Of a DNA stretch of 64,000 nt, positions 1-8,877 are shown in pieces. The DNA lies in NCBI RefSeq assembly GCF_001605725.1, contig NZ_CP011530.1:3286001-3350000 (forward strand). Reading direction: 5' to 3'. Source of the stretch: Mycobacteroides immunogenum (lineage in GTDB: Bacteria; Actinomycetota; Actinomycetes; Mycobacteriales; Mycobacteriaceae). Numbering within the stretch: the stretch's first letter is position 1; each line of letters starts with the position of its first letter. The notes beneath the pieces are model-generated. The model was not told where the DNA came from and did no database searches. It was given only the letters and a program-made list of their open reading frames with translations. The position numbers were made by a program, and so were the translations under genes.

Positions 1-399
1 TACGGAGCGGGCAAGGACCAGTCCGGTGTGATCGTGCTGTTGACCTTCGGTACCGGCATCGGCTCCGCCGTTTTGCATGACGGAATCCTTTTGCCCAATA
101 CAGAATTCGGGCACATCGAGGTCGACGGCATGGAGGCCGAGCACCGCGCGGCGTCATCGGTCAAGGAGAAGAACGACTGGAGCTACAAGCAGTGGGCGCC
201 CGAGGTCACCAAGGTCCTGGAGGCGGTGGAGAACGCAGTGTGGCCAGATCTGTTCATCGTGGGCGGCGGGATTAGCCGCAAGGCCGACAAATGGGTGCCG
301 CTGCTGGCCAATCGCACCCCGGTGGTCGCCGCCGCACTGCAGAACAGCGCGGGCATCGTCGGTGCCGCGATGGCGGCACACGCTGGCGTTTCGCCTTAG
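1..399 (+). CDS. ppgK: Polyphosphate glucokinase, C-terminal part (gene enters from the left edge)
   Basis: The reading frame is open from base 1, so the N-terminus lies outside the window; about 132 residues are visible. The product phosphorylates glucose to glucose-6-phosphate using polyphosphate or ATP in the cytoplasm. The visible part carries the ROK/actin-fold signatures LTFGTGIGSA (phosphate binding), the glycine-rich FIVGGGIS segment and a C-terminal NSAGIVGAAMAA adenosine-site helix. It lies directly upstream of sigA on the same strand, the ppgK-sigA order of mycobacteria (Rv2702-Rv2703). The identification is firm; only the missing N-terminus limits the entry. Confidence 0.93.
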   Translation, partial: YGAGKDQSGVIVLLTFGTGIGSAVLHDGILLPNTEFGHIEVDGMEAEHRAASSVKEKNDWSYKQWAPEVTKVLEAVENAVWPDLFIVGGGISRKADKWVPLLANRTPVVAAALQNSAGIVGAAMAAHAGVSP

Positions 400-403
400 C
401 TTT

Positions 404-434
404 TTCACAGCTTCCGCACTCTTGTCGTTACAAT
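404..434 (+). promoter_or_regulatory. Candidate sigma-70-type promoter for sigA
   Basis: The 162-base gap between ppgK and sigA holds a TACAAT -10-like hexamer at 429-434 with a TTCACA -35-like element at 404-409, a 19-base spacer. The spacer is long, so this is only a candidate. Transcription from here would give a leader of about 120 bases. Confidence 0.3.
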
Positions 435-561
435 GGCACTCAGATAGCCGCACGCAGGTCCACGCAGGTGCTCCCCCGCGGCGACAAACATCAAGCAGAC
501 AGCCAAATTCTCGATTTTGCATGCCCATGCGCGTCGAAGAAGTAGTCAGGAAAGGGCGTAC

Positions 562-1941
562 GTGGCAGCCACGAAAGCAGCTCCGGTAACGCAGGCCACC
601 GCCGAAACACCGTCGAACACCACCGCCACCAAGGCAGCGCCTGCCAAGAAGGCGCCCGCGAAGAAGGCACCGGCCAAGAAGGCACCCGCGAAGGCCGCCG
701 CCAAGGCGCCCGCGAAGAAGGCTCCGGCCAAGAAAGCCCCGGCCAAGAAGGCCGCCGCCAAGGCCACCGATCCCAGTCTCGAGCCGCAGGGCTCCGCCGA
801 TGACGGCGACATCGAGCCTGGCGACGATCTGGACACCGACCTCGGCGATGACACCGACATCGAGGCCGACCTCGCTGAGGCGGCCGCCGAGCCCGAGCCC
901 GAGGCGGAAGCCGAGAGCGACGACGAGCCCTCCGAGAAGGACAAGGCTTCGGGCGATTTCGTCTGGGACGAGGAAGAATCCGAGGCGCTGCGGCAAGCCC
1001 GCAAGGACGCCGAACTCACCGCCTCCGCGGACTCGGTGCGTGCCTACCTCAAGCAGATCGGCAAGGTCGCACTGCTCAACGCCGAAGAGGAAGTTGAGCT
1101 GGCCAAGCGGATCGAGGCGGGGCTCTACGCCACCCAGATCGTCACCGAGCTGACCGAGAAGGGCGAGAAGCTTCCCGCCGCGCAGCGCCGCGACATGATG
1201 TGGATCTGCCGTGACGGAGATCGCGCCAAGAACCACCTGCTGGAGGCCAACCTGCGTCTGGTGGTGTCGCTGGCCAAGCGCTACACCGGCCGTGGCATGG
1301 CGTTCCTGGATCTCATCCAGGAAGGCAACCTGGGCCTGATCCGCGCGGTCGAGAAGTTCGACTACACAAAGGGTTACAAGTTCTCGACGTACGCCACCTG
1401 GTGGATCCGCCAGGCCATCACGCGCGCGATGGCCGACCAGGCCCGCACCATCCGCATTCCGGTGCACATGGTCGAGGTCATCAATAAGCTCGGCCGTATC
1501 CAGCGTGAGCTGCTGCAGGACCTGGGTCGCGAACCCACGCCCGAAGAGCTGGCCAAAGAAATGGACATCACGCCGGAGAAGGTGCTGGAGATCCAGCAGT
1601 ACGCGCGTGAGCCCATCTCGCTGGACCAGACCATCGGTGACGAGGGCGATTCCCAGCTCGGCGATTTCATCGAGGACAGCGAAGCCGTTGTCGCCGTGGA
1701 CGCGGTGTCCTTCACGCTGTTGCAGGATCAGCTGCAGTCGGTGCTGGAGACGCTCTCCGAGCGCGAAGCCGGCGTGGTGCGTCTGCGGTTCGGTCTCACC
1801 GACGGTCAGCCGCGCACGCTCGACGAGATCGGCCAGGTGTACGGGGTGACCCGCGAGCGCATCCGGCAGATCGAATCCAAGACCATGTCCAAGCTGCGCC
1901 ACCCCAGCCGTTCACAGGTGCTGCGCGACTACCTGGACTAG
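562..1941 (+). CDS. sigA: Primary RNA polymerase sigma factor SigA
   Basis: This is the housekeeping sigma factor that directs RNA polymerase to -10/-35 promoters. The GTG at 562 is chosen over the ATG at 517 because it follows an AGGAAAGG ribosome site and gives the mycobacterial N-terminus (M)AATKA. It has 459 residues. Residues about 24-67 are a lysine/alanine/proline repeat (KKAPA units) followed by an acidic stretch, forming the disordered N-terminal extension typical of actinobacterial SigA. Region 1.2 starts near residue 153, region 2 ([23 protein letters not shown]) near 250, and the region 4 helix-turn-helix ([11 protein letters not shown]) near 428. From region 1.2 onward it is nearly identical to mycobacterial SigA. 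The N-terminal extension is much shorter than in M. tuberculosis (from memory about 528 aa in total). Confidence 0.97.
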   Translation: MAATKAAPVTQATAETPSNTTATKAAPAKKAPAKKAPAKKAPAKAAAKAPAKKAPAKKAPAKKAAAKATDPSLEPQGSADDGDIEPGDDLDTDLGDDTDIEADLAEAAAEPEPEAEAESDDEPSEKDKASGDFVWDEEESEALRQARKDAELTASADSVRAYLKQIGKVALLNAEEEVELAKRIEAGLYATQIVTELTEKGEKLPAAQRRDMMWICRDGDRAKNHLLEANLRLVVSLAKRYTGRGMAFLDLIQEGNLGLIRAVEKFDYTKGYKFSTYATWWIRQAITRAMADQARTIRIPVHMVEVINKLGRIQRELLQDLGREPTPEELAKEMDITPEKVLEIQQYAREPISLDQTIGDEGDSQLGDFIEDSEAVVAVDAVSFTLLQDQLQSVLETLSEREAGVVRLRFGLTDGQPRTLDEIGQVYGVTRERIRQIESKTMSKLRHPSRSQVLRDYLD

Positions 1942-1965
1942 CCGGTTCCCGCACCGCCGGCGCGA

Positions 1966-2922
1966 TCAGCGCGGGCAGTTGTCGAATCGCTCCCGGATGC
2001 GTTTTTGCACATCGATCGCGTCCGGGGTGTAGTACTTCGGATCCGGTTGGCCGGTGTCGTTGGATCCGTAGTCGCAGCTGCCCACGGACACCTCACCGTG
2101 GAACGTCGGCCGGTCGCGCTCCTGAGGGCCGTCTTGGGCCGCCCAGAGAAGGTTCATCGGTCGTTCTTTACCGGCTCCCGATGCGACGATGGCGGCAGCA
2201 AGGTCGTCATAGGCCGTCTGGCGGTGACGGATATCAGCGGTTAGCCGCGTCAAATATCCCGCCTCGCCGACCCAGACGCCGCCGACGGTGATCGGCATCC
2301 GGCCAAGCCGCTGACGAATCGCCGTCTCGTGGCCGGCGGAGAACGGAAACTGGACACTCCAGATCGGCTCGTCGCTGGCCCGTTTCGGTTTGACCACAAC
2401 TTCGATCGGTGCGCTGCCCACGGCAGTGCGCACGCGGGCCAGTGCTTCGGGCACCGGCATGGTCAGCTCGGTGATGTCGATCCCCGCGTACTGCTCGATC
2501 TTCTCGCCAGGAAATGCGGCTTCCACTGCCCGGAGCTGCCCAACCTGCGTGGTCAGTGCGGCCACGTCCGGATTCGTACCGGGCCGGACAAGCAGCCGGT
2601 TACGTTGTGTGACGGTGATGTTGGTCCACTGATAGAACCCGTCGAAGTCGTGGCCTTTCAATCGCCCGAGGGTGCTGACCACATCACCGATCTGCGTTTC
2701 GGTGGCCGTCGGCATGGCCACGTCGATACCCAGCGTGGCACCCCGCGCGAAGGCGTTCTCGTACGCCACCGACGCCCGGTCAACGCCGGGCATTTGCCTG
2801 AGCGCCGACTCCAGTCGAGCGGCTTCTTCATGACGGTCGGGCGCACCGGTACAACCCAGCACCAACGCGAACAATCCCGCGGCCGATACCAAGCCCTTGA
2901 TACGACGCCCCACCCCCACCAT
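1966..2922 (-). CDS. Putative lipoprotein of unknown function
   Basis: A 318-residue protein. The ATG at 2922 places a signal peptide at the N-terminus: basic residues, a hydrophobic core and a lipobox ending LVLGC, so it is probably lipid-anchored on the outer face of the membrane. An in-frame upstream ATG at 2961 would put the signal too far in. The mature part has alternating charged and hydrophobic segments without a recognised catalytic motif. It is divergent from ogt, with only 49 bases between the starts, and converges on sigA. No family could be named with confidence. Confidence 0.75.
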   Translation of the reverse strand: MVGVGRRIKGLVSAAGLFALVLGCTGAPDRHEEAARLESALRQMPGVDRASVAYENAFARGATLGIDVAMPTATETQIGDVVSTLGRLKGHDFDGFYQWTNITVTQRNRLLVRPGTNPDVAALTTQVGQLRAVEAAFPGEKIEQYAGIDITELTMPVPEALARVRTAVGSAPIEVVVKPKRASDEPIWSVQFPFSAGHETAIRQRLGRMPITVGGVWVGEAGYLTRLTADIRHRQTAYDDLAAAIVASGAGKERPMNLLWAAQDGPQERDRPTFHGEVSVGSCDYGSNDTGQPDPKYYTPDAIDVQKRIRERFDNCPR

Positions 2923-2971
2923 GGCGACCAGCGTAGCCAGCCTGTCAGTGGTTGCGGCCATACTGGGGAAC

Positions 2972-3505
2972 GTGAGCACTGTCGGCCACTGCTTCTTCGA
3001 CACCGCGATTGGCAACTGCGCGATCGCCTGGAGCGACAAGGGCATTGTCGCCTTGCAACTGCCCGAGCACGACGATGTGGCCACCCTTGCCAGGATCCGG
3101 CGCCCCGCGGGCAGTGAACTTCCTCCGCCCGCTCACGTGTCGGACGCCATCGACGGTGTTCGGCGTGTGCTGGCCGGTGAGAACGACGATCTGCAATGGG
3201 TCACCCTGGATCTGGATGGCACCACCGATTTCGATCGTGAGGTCTACGCGGTGACGCGGGCCATCGGCCCCGGAAAGACCCGCAGTTACGGCGAGGTGGC
3301 CGCTTCCGTCGGTGAGCCGGGTGCCGCACAGGCCGTCGGACAATCCTTGGGCCGCAACCCGATTCCACTCCTGGTCCCCTGCCACCGGGTGCTGGCCGCC
3401 GACCACAGCCTGCACGGCTTCTCCGCCTACGGCGGGGTGGTGACCAAACGCGAACTCCTCAGGCTCGAACACACCCCCGGTTTCGACGACCCCACCCTGT
3501 TCTGA
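2972..3505 (+). CDS. ogt: Methylated-DNA--protein-cysteine methyltransferase (O6-alkylguanine repair)
   Basis: It repairs O6-methylguanine by irreversible transfer of the alkyl group to its own cysteine. The active-site motif PCHRV is present near residue 136, preceded by IPLLV; the helix-turn-helix region (YGEVAASVGEPGAAQAVG) recognises DNA. The GTG at 2972 with an upstream GGGGAA is preferred to the longer start at 2897, which would overlap the divergent lipoprotein start. The 177-residue length is usual for Ogt. The neighbouring lipoprotein is read in the opposite direction, so ogt appears monocistronic. Confidence 0.93.
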   Translation: MSTVGHCFFDTAIGNCAIAWSDKGIVALQLPEHDDVATLARIRRPAGSELPPPAHVSDAIDGVRRVLAGENDDLQWVTLDLDGTTDFDREVYAVTRAIGPGKTRSYGEVAASVGEPGAAQAVGQSLGRNPIPLLVPCHRVLAADHSLHGFSAYGGVVTKRELLRLEHTPGFDDPTLF

Positions 3506-3580
3506 CGCGAAAGCTAGATCGCGAGACTACGCTCTAGCCCAGCTCCGCCAAGATCACCGGCTTACGCCTCGGGAGAATCC

Positions 3581-4063
3581 ATGACCGGTCTTTATGTAGC
3601 CGCACTGCTCATCGGAATCGTCGCGGGTCTGCGCGCGATGACTCCACTGGCCGTCTTGAGCTGGGCAGCATTCGCTAAATGCCTTCTCGTGGAAGGCACC
3701 TGGGCATCATTCCTGGCGAGCCTGATCGTGGCCATCATTGCCACGGTGCTGGCGGTCGGCGAGATTGTCAACGACAAACTGCCCAAGACGCCAAGCCGAA
3801 AGGCGCCGCCGGCATTCGCCGCGCGCGTGGTGCTGGGCGCCTTCTACGGTGCGGTGTTCGGCACGCTGGCCGGCGGCACCTCGCCCGGGCTGATCATCGG
3901 GCTCATACTCGGCGCGATCGGCGCGGTGATCGGCACGCTCGGCGGAGCCTGGGCGCGCGGACAACTGGCCGGGGCCTTCGGCAAGGATCTTCCCGCCGCA
4001 CTCACCGAGGATGTGGTCACCATGGTCACGGCCCTCGCGATCACCTTGGGACTGGCCGCGTGA
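3581..4063 (+). CDS. DUF4126-family membrane protein
   Basis: A 160-residue, very hydrophobic protein with four or so predicted membrane helices and glycine-rich helices (GAIGAVIGTLGG), matching the DUF4126 pattern including the N-terminal GLRAMTPLA segment. Its function is unknown. Its TGA overlaps the GTG of the following flavoprotein by four bases (GTGA), so the two are translationally coupled and probably work together. It is somewhat shorter than the family members I recall. Confidence 0.8.
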   Translation: MTGLYVAALLIGIVAGLRAMTPLAVLSWAAFAKCLLVEGTWASFLASLIVAIIATVLAVGEIVNDKLPKTPSRKAPPAFAARVVLGAFYGAVFGTLAGGTSPGLIIGLILGAIGAVIGTLGGAWARGQLAGAFGKDLPAALTEDVVTMVTALAITLGLAA

Positions 4064-5436
4064 GCGCACATTTCGACGCCATCGTGGTGGGCGCCGGGCA
4101 GGCCGGTCCCTCACTGGCCGCGCGGCTGCGCGGCGCGGGGATGACGGTGGCCATCGTGGAGCGGCACCTATTCGGCGGCACCTGCGTTAACACGGGATGC
4201 CGGCCCACCAAGGCGCTGGTGGCCAGCGCGCACGCCGCTCACATGGCACGCGACGCGGCACGCTGGGGCGTGGTTGTCGACGGCCCGGTGGGCATGGACA
4301 TGGCACGGGTGCGCGAACGCAAGGATTCGGTGATCCTGCCGTCACGCAACGGCGGACAGAAATGGCTCAAGGATCTCGGCTGCACGATCTACCACGGGCA
4401 TGCCCGCTTCGTCTCCCCCACCGAACTCGCCGTGGATGACGAGATTATTTCCGCCCCAAAGATTTTCCTGAACGTCGGGGGCCGCGCGGTGGTACCGGAG
4501 TGGCCCGGTGTCGACGATGTCCCGTTGTTCACCAACAGTTCGTTGATCGAGTACGACGGAATACCGGAACATCTCGTGGTGATCGGCGGCAGCTATGTGG
4601 GACTGGAATTCGCACAGATCTACCGCCGGTTCGGCAGCCAGGTCACCGTGGTGCACCGGGGACCGCGCCTGGTGGAGCGCGAAGACCCCGACGCGTCGGG
4701 GATCATTCAAGAAGTTCTCGAGCGTGAGGGAATCTCCTTCCGTCTCAACGCCTCTTGCATCAACCTGGCGCGCCATGAGCAGGGAGTCGCCGTCGGCGTC
4801 GATTGCACGCACGGTACACCCGAGGTGCTCGGGTCTCATGTGCTGGTGGCGGTGGGACGACGGCCGAACACCGACGACTTGGGCCTGGAGAACGCCGGGG
4901 TGGCCACCGACGACCGTGGGTACATCACGGTGGACGACCAGCTGCGCACGACGGTGCCGGGTATCTGGGCGCTGGGCGACTGCAATGGCCGTGGCGCGTT
5001 CACCCATACGTCATACAACGACTACGAGATCGTCGCGGCAAATCTGCTGGACGACGATCCGCGGCGGGTCACCGACAGACTGCCCTGCTATGCCCTGTAC
5101 ACCGATCCGCCACTGGGCCGGGTGGGCATGACCGAGACGCAGGCACGCGCGTCAGGACGCCCCGTGTTGGTCGGGCGCAAACCGATGAGCCAGGTGGGCC
5201 GCGCCCTGGAAAAGGGTGAAACCGACGGCTACATGCAAGTTTTGGTCGATGCCGATACCGATCTGATTCTGGGTGCGACGATCCTCGGGGTGGGCGGCGA
5301 CGAGGTGGTGCACTGCCTTCTCGACACCATGCAGTACGGCGTGCCCGCACGGCAGCTTCAGCGCACCGTGCACATCCATCCGACCGTGGCGGAGTTCCTG
5401 CCCACAGTATTGGGCGATCTTCAACCGCTCGTTTGA
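4060..5436 (+). CDS. Mercuric-reductase-like pyridine nucleotide-disulfide oxidoreductase
   Basis: An FAD flavoprotein of 458 residues in the class I disulfide oxidoreductase family. It has the N-terminal FAD Rossmann motif GAGQAGPS, the redox-active pair CVNTGC (about residues 42 and 47), the NAD(P) Rossmann motif GGSYVGLEFA, the second FAD motif ALGDCNGRG and the C-terminal dimer-interface HIHPTVAEF whose His/Glu complete the active site. It lacks an N-terminal HMA domain and the C-terminal Cys pair of true MerA, so mercury reduction is unlikely; the electron acceptor is unknown. The start codon overlaps the DUF4126 stop. Confidence 0.88.
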   Translation: MSAHFDAIVVGAGQAGPSLAARLRGAGMTVAIVERHLFGGTCVNTGCRPTKALVASAHAAHMARDAARWGVVVDGPVGMDMARVRERKDSVILPSRNGGQKWLKDLGCTIYHGHARFVSPTELAVDDEIISAPKIFLNVGGRAVVPEWPGVDDVPLFTNSSLIEYDGIPEHLVVIGGSYVGLEFAQIYRRFGSQVTVVHRGPRLVEREDPDASGIIQEVLEREGISFRLNASCINLARHEQGVAVGVDCTHGTPEVLGSHVLVAVGRRPNTDDLGLENAGVATDDRGYITVDDQLRTTVPGIWALGDCNGRGAFTHTSYNDYEIVAANLLDDDPRRVTDRLPCYALYTDPPLGRVGMTETQARASGRPVLVGRKPMSQVGRALEKGETDGYMQVLVDADTDLILGATILGVGGDEVVHCLLDTMQYGVPARQLQRTVHIHPTVAEFLPTVLGDLQPLV

Positions 5437-5469
5437 TCTCAAGTGCACTTGAGACAATAGCATCTGATC

Positions 5470-6141
5470 ATGAAGATTCACGATGTGCGGATCACCGCAA
5501 CCGATGTACCCAGCGCCGCGCGCTTCTACTCCGAAACACTGGAATTACCAGTACAACTCGATCGTGACGTAGCCACGGTGCATATTGGCGACAGCACGTT
5601 GACGATGGTGCCCGGTCCGGCATATCACGGTTCACATCACATCGCCTTTACCGTCCCGGCCGGAAGCCTCACGTCGGCCAAGCAGTGGCTATCACAGCGG
5701 GTGACCTTGCAGACGGACGGAGAATGGCACGACGAGTTCGACTGCCCGCCCAACTGGCAGGCGCGCAGCGTCTACTTCGCCGGACCCGATGACGCGGTGC
5801 TCGAACTGATCGAACGCAACATCTTGGACAACCACATCGAGCGGCCGTTCGGTGTCGAAGACATCCGGTACATCAGCGAGGTCGGATTCGGTGTTTCCGA
5901 TGTGCTGCAGACCCAGACGCTCTTGCGCGACAAACTCGCACTACTGCCATTCGGAGAGCCCTCTGCCCGGTTCGGTCCGATGGGTGACCACGACGGACTG
6001 TTCATCCTGGTACCGGCCGACGCCACCTGGCGCCCCGAGAACCGGGTGGCACCGGCCGCCGCGCCAACCATCGTCACGGCGGACATACCCACCGCGCTGG
6101 AGATCGGTGAGCATTTCCTGGTTCAACCACTGAGGGGCTAG
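5470..6141 (+). CDS. VOC (glyoxalase/bleomycin-resistance fold) family protein
   Basis: A 223-residue protein with two vicinal-oxygen-chelate half-domains. The first has MKIHDVRITATDVPSAARFYSETL and ends VYFAGPDDAVLELIE, where His and Glu are plausible metal ligands; the second starts near residue 137 (ISEVGFGVSDV). The substrate is unknown. Its stop overlaps the stop of the convergent LLM oxidoreductase by four bases. Confidence 0.82.
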   Translation: MKIHDVRITATDVPSAARFYSETLELPVQLDRDVATVHIGDSTLTMVPGPAYHGSHHIAFTVPAGSLTSAKQWLSQRVTLQTDGEWHDEFDCPPNWQARSVYFAGPDDAVLELIERNILDNHIERPFGVEDIRYISEVGFGVSDVLQTQTLLRDKLALLPFGEPSARFGPMGDHDGLFILVPADATWRPENRVAPAAAPTIVTADIPTALEIGEHFLVQPLRG

Positions 6142-6968
6142 GAGCGTGAATCGCGCCAGGCCAGCGGCGCGTCGAGCACCGACAGGTCATAGTCGTTATC
6201 GGCGTCAATCCCGACGGTGAAAAGCCTGGCACCCACCTCGACATACGCGTCCGCCTCTGCCCCGGTGAGCCCGCGCGCGGGATCCAGTCCCCAGCTGGTG
6301 GAGCGTTCGATCTCATGGTGGTCGCGACCGATGCGGTCAGCCTCGGCGATCAGAATGTTGTTCTTACGCCGGTAGGTGTCGATGTCGCCGAACGCATGCC
6401 AGATGTGCGCGTGCCGGGCCACCAACGGGATGGTGCGCTTCTCGCCGCCACCACCGATCAGGATCGGGATGGGGCGCACCGGCTGCGGCAGCAGCTGACC
6501 CAATCGGCTCTCGATCCGGACCAGGCTGTCCTCGAACAAATCGAAACGTGAACCCGTCGTCCCGAACTCGTACCCATAGGTGGTGTAGTCCCTTTCGTAC
6601 CAACCAGCACCGACCCCGAGGATCAGGCGGCCATCGCTGATGTGATCGACGGTGCGCGCCATATCGGCCAGCAGATCAGGGTTGCGATATCCCACACCCG
6701 TGACGAGCAGCCCGATCTCTGCCCGCGAGGTGATCTCGGCCCACGACCCAAGCGCGGTCCAGGCCTCGAAGTTGTTGACATCGGGTTGCACCTCGTCCAG
6801 GACCACCCCTGCACTGCTGAGGGTGCCGGCCGGCCAATGGAAATGGTCATAGCCGAAGATGACGTCCGCACCCTTGTCTTCGGCGCGCAGCACGGCGTCA
6901 CGCCACTGCCGGTAGCTCTGCGCCTTGGCCGGCCGGAGCTGAATTCCAATGCGTATGCGATCAGTCAC
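6138..6968 (-). CDS. LLM-class F420-dependent oxidoreductase
   Basis: Luciferase-like TIM-barrel protein. It has RIRIGIQLRPA at the N-terminus, GYDHFHWP, the GRLILGVGAGWYERDY motif and PIPILIGGGGEKR typical of F420-dependent mycobacterial oxidoreductases. The GTG at 6968 begins the conserved VTDRIRIG segment; an ATG lies four codons upstream at 6980. It is about 276 residues, a usual length. The substrate is unknown. It converges on the VOC gene, with a four-base overlap. Confidence 0.87.
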   Translation of the reverse strand: MTDRIRIGIQLRPAKAQSYRQWRDAVLRAEDKGADVIFGYDHFHWPAGTLSSAGVVLDEVQPDVNNFEAWTALGSWAEITSRAEIGLLVTGVGYRNPDLLADMARTVDHISDGRLILGVGAGWYERDYTTYGYEFGTTGSRFDLFEDSLVRIESRLGQLLPQPVRPIPILIGGGGEKRTIPLVARHAHIWHAFGDIDTYRRKNNILIAEADRIGRDHHEIERSTSWGLDPARGLTGAEADAYVEVGARLFTVGIDADNDYDLSVLDAPLAWRDSRS

Positions 6969-7024
6969 ATCGCAGTCCAATTATTCGATCGCCACCGGTA
7001 TTCCCGGCCACCTACGCTGCCGCC

Positions 7025-7411
7025 ATGGAACGCATGCGGATCTCGTCGGGCGGCGAATGAGAAAGCACGGTCGGCTACTCACGTGCGGTGCGGACCGGCG
7101 GGCACGTTGCCGTCGCCGGCACCACCGCCGCACAGCCGGGCCGTCCCCCCGTCGGGGGCGATGACATCGCCGAACAGACCCGCGAGGCGCTGCGCCGCAT
7201 CTCATCAGCACTTAACCAGGTGGGTGCCTCACTGGGCGATGTGGTGCGGACCCGGATCTTTGTGACAGATATCAGTCGATGGCGCGAGGTCGGATCGGCC
7301 CACGGCGAGTTTTTTGGCGATATCCGCCCGGCCGCCACGATGGTCCAGGTGTCGGCACTCATCGCCCCGGCGCTGCTCGTGGAGATAGAAGCAGACGCCA
7401 TCGTGGAATAG
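7025..7411 (+). pseudogene. RidA/YjgF-family gene interrupted by an in-frame TGA
   Basis: Read from the ATG at 7025 the frame encodes MERMRISSGGE, then TGA at 7058-7060, then ESTVGYSRAVRTGGHVAVAGTTA and the remaining RidA fold to the stop. RidA relatives have a Trp at this place (pattern W-E-x-x-x-GYSRAV), so a single G-to-A change TGG>TGA explains the stop. The downstream part (about 117 codons) is intact, including DVVRTRIFVTD and the C-terminal VEIEADAIVE. A product could restart at the GTG at 7088, but it would lose the first beta strand. This is the Rv2704-type gene that follows sigA in M. tuberculosis. A sequencing error or readthrough cannot be excluded. Confidence 0.65.
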
Positions 7412-7417
7412 GACAAT

Positions 7418-7428
7418 TGGTCTGACCA
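7418..7428. promoter_or_regulatory. FadR/GntR-type operator
   Basis: The sequence TGGTCTGACCA is a perfect palindrome around its central base, matching the FadR-subfamily pattern TNGTNNNACNA. It lies 38 bases upstream of the FadR-family start at 7466 and is a natural autoregulatory site. Confidence 0.55.
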
Positions 7429-7465
7429 CTAGACCTCTTACCAATCGTGGTGCTACCGTGCCTAC

Positions 7466-8218
7466 ATGGCACTGCAGCCGATCGCCCGTCAGTCGATCCC
7501 CGACGAGATATTCAGCCAGCTCGCGGCGCAGGTTCTCACCGGCGACCGCACCCCGGGCGACACGCTGCCCAGTGAACGAGCCCTCGCCGAAGCCCTCGGG
7601 GTGTCACGCACCGCGGTCCGCGAAGCACTGGGACGCCTGGAACGTTCGGGGCTGATTCACATCCGCCAGGGCGGATCGACGGTGATCCGCGATTACCGCA
7701 GCGACGCCGGTTTCGATGTACTGCCACTGCTCCTGGCGTACGGCGGTGATGTAGACCGCCGCACCCTGGCCAGCGTGATCGAGGCCCGGGCCATCATCGG
7801 CCCCCAGGTCGCACGCCTGGCCGCGCAACGGGCACATCAAACCCCCGGGGTAGCCGATCGCTTGCATGCGATGGCCGCCGAACTGGAATCGGAAAGCGAT
7901 CCCCTGCAACGGATGTGGCAAGCACTCGGATTCTGGGAGCTGGTCATCGATACCGCCGACTCAATCGCCTTTCGGTTGGTGTTCAACACCATGCGCGACT
8001 CATACGTGCGGGCCTTGGATGTCCTGGTGAATGTCATGGCCGCCGAGGTAGGCAATATCGGCCACTATCGTGCACTGGCCGACGCTGTCGCCTCCGCAGA
8101 TCCCGCCGCCGCGCACGACGCTGCGGCGGCGATGCTCGCCTTGGGCACCAAGGCTTTTGACCAACTCTTGCGCGAACTCCCAACTGACACCGCGGCGGAA
8201 TCGGAGAACCGGCAATGA
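7466..8218 (+). CDS. GntR/FadR-family transcriptional regulator
   Basis: A 250-residue regulator. The winged helix-turn-helix lies at about residues 10-75 (TLPSERALAEALGVSRTAVREALGRLERSGLI, then the wing HIRQGGSTVI). The all-helical FCD effector domain follows, with ligand- or metal-contact candidates in IEARAIIGPQVARLAA. The stop overlaps the ATG of the fatty acid hydroxylase gene (ATGA), so regulator and enzyme are co-transcribed, and a FadR-like palindrome sits just upstream. A lipid or organic acid effector is likely. Confidence 0.9.
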   Translation: MALQPIARQSIPDEIFSQLAAQVLTGDRTPGDTLPSERALAEALGVSRTAVREALGRLERSGLIHIRQGGSTVIRDYRSDAGFDVLPLLLAYGGDVDRRTLASVIEARAIIGPQVARLAAQRAHQTPGVADRLHAMAAELESESDPLQRMWQALGFWELVIDTADSIAFRLVFNTMRDSYVRALDVLVNVMAAEVGNIGHYRALADAVASADPAAAHDAAAAMLALGTKAFDQLLRELPTDTAAESENRQ

Positions 8219-8877
8219 CGCGTACCGCACGCAAGTCGATGACCCTGCGCGATGCCCTCGCAGAATTCGTCAAACACCCCACGCCATGGATGCTGATCGC
8301 ATGGTCCGTCGCGCTTCTGGCCAGCCGAATCTCCCTGGGCGGCTGGACAATCGCGGACGCCATCACACCCATCGCGCTGGTAGCCATCTCCCCGATCGCC
8401 GAATGGCTGATCCATGTCGGCATCCTGCACTGGCGCCCGCGTTCATGGGGACCGGTGCGGGTGGACTCCAGACTGGCCCGCGACCACCGGCTGCATCATC
8501 AGGATCCGCGCGACGTCCCGCTGGTGTTCATCCCCTGGCCCAGCCTGATCGTGGTGGTTGCCGGGGTCACCGCGATCGCACTATTGGCCTTCCCGCGCAC
8601 TGGGATTGGTCTAACCTTCGCTCTCACAATCGCGCTGTTTCTGGTGTTCTACGAGTGGACGCACTATCTCATCCACACCGATTACAAGCCGCGGCATGCC
8701 ATCTATCGCGCGGTCTGGCGTAACCACCGGTACCACCACTTCAAGAACGAGAACTACTGGTTCACCGTCACCAGCTCGGGAACCGCCGACCGGCTACTGG
8801 GAACCTATCCGGACCCGCAGCAGGTGAAATCCTCGCCGACTGTGCGAAATCTACACGCGCCCAGCATTACTGGTTAG
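8215..8877 (+). CDS. Sterol desaturase / fatty acid hydroxylase superfamily membrane protein
   Basis: A 220-residue integral membrane diiron protein. Histidine clusters HHRLHHQ (about residue 90), HYLIH (about 145) and NHRYHHFKNENYWFTVTS (about 170) match the eight-His diiron signature of fatty acid hydroxylases; four hydrophobic segments are present. It hydroxylates or desaturates a lipid at the membrane; the substrate is unknown. It overlaps the FadR-type regulator by four bases. The TAG at 8875-8877 overlaps the stop of the convergent small ORF. Confidence 0.87.
   Translation: MTRTARKSMTLRDALAEFVKHPTPWMLIAWSVALLASRISLGGWTIADAITPIALVAISPIAEWLIHVGILHWRPRSWGPVRVDSRLARDHRLHHQDPRDVPLVFIPWPSLIVVVAGVTAIALLAFPRTGIGLTFALTIALFLVFYEWTHYLIHTDYKPRHAIYRAVWRNHRYHHFKNENYWFTVTSSGTADRLLGTYPDPQQVKSSPTVRNLHAPSITG

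Noticed and set aside
631-762. Short direct repeats in the sigA 5' region as a tandem or CRISPR-like repeat
   Set aside because: They encode KKAPA units of the protein; there are no spacers and the reading frame is kept.
154-1902. Long open frame antisense to sigA (and similar antisense frames over sigB, sthA and the hydrolase at 19.4 kb)
   Set aside because: The composition is Leu/Arg/Gly-rich and low in signal, as expected for the reverse of GC-rich codons; the opposite strand has clear conserved proteins.
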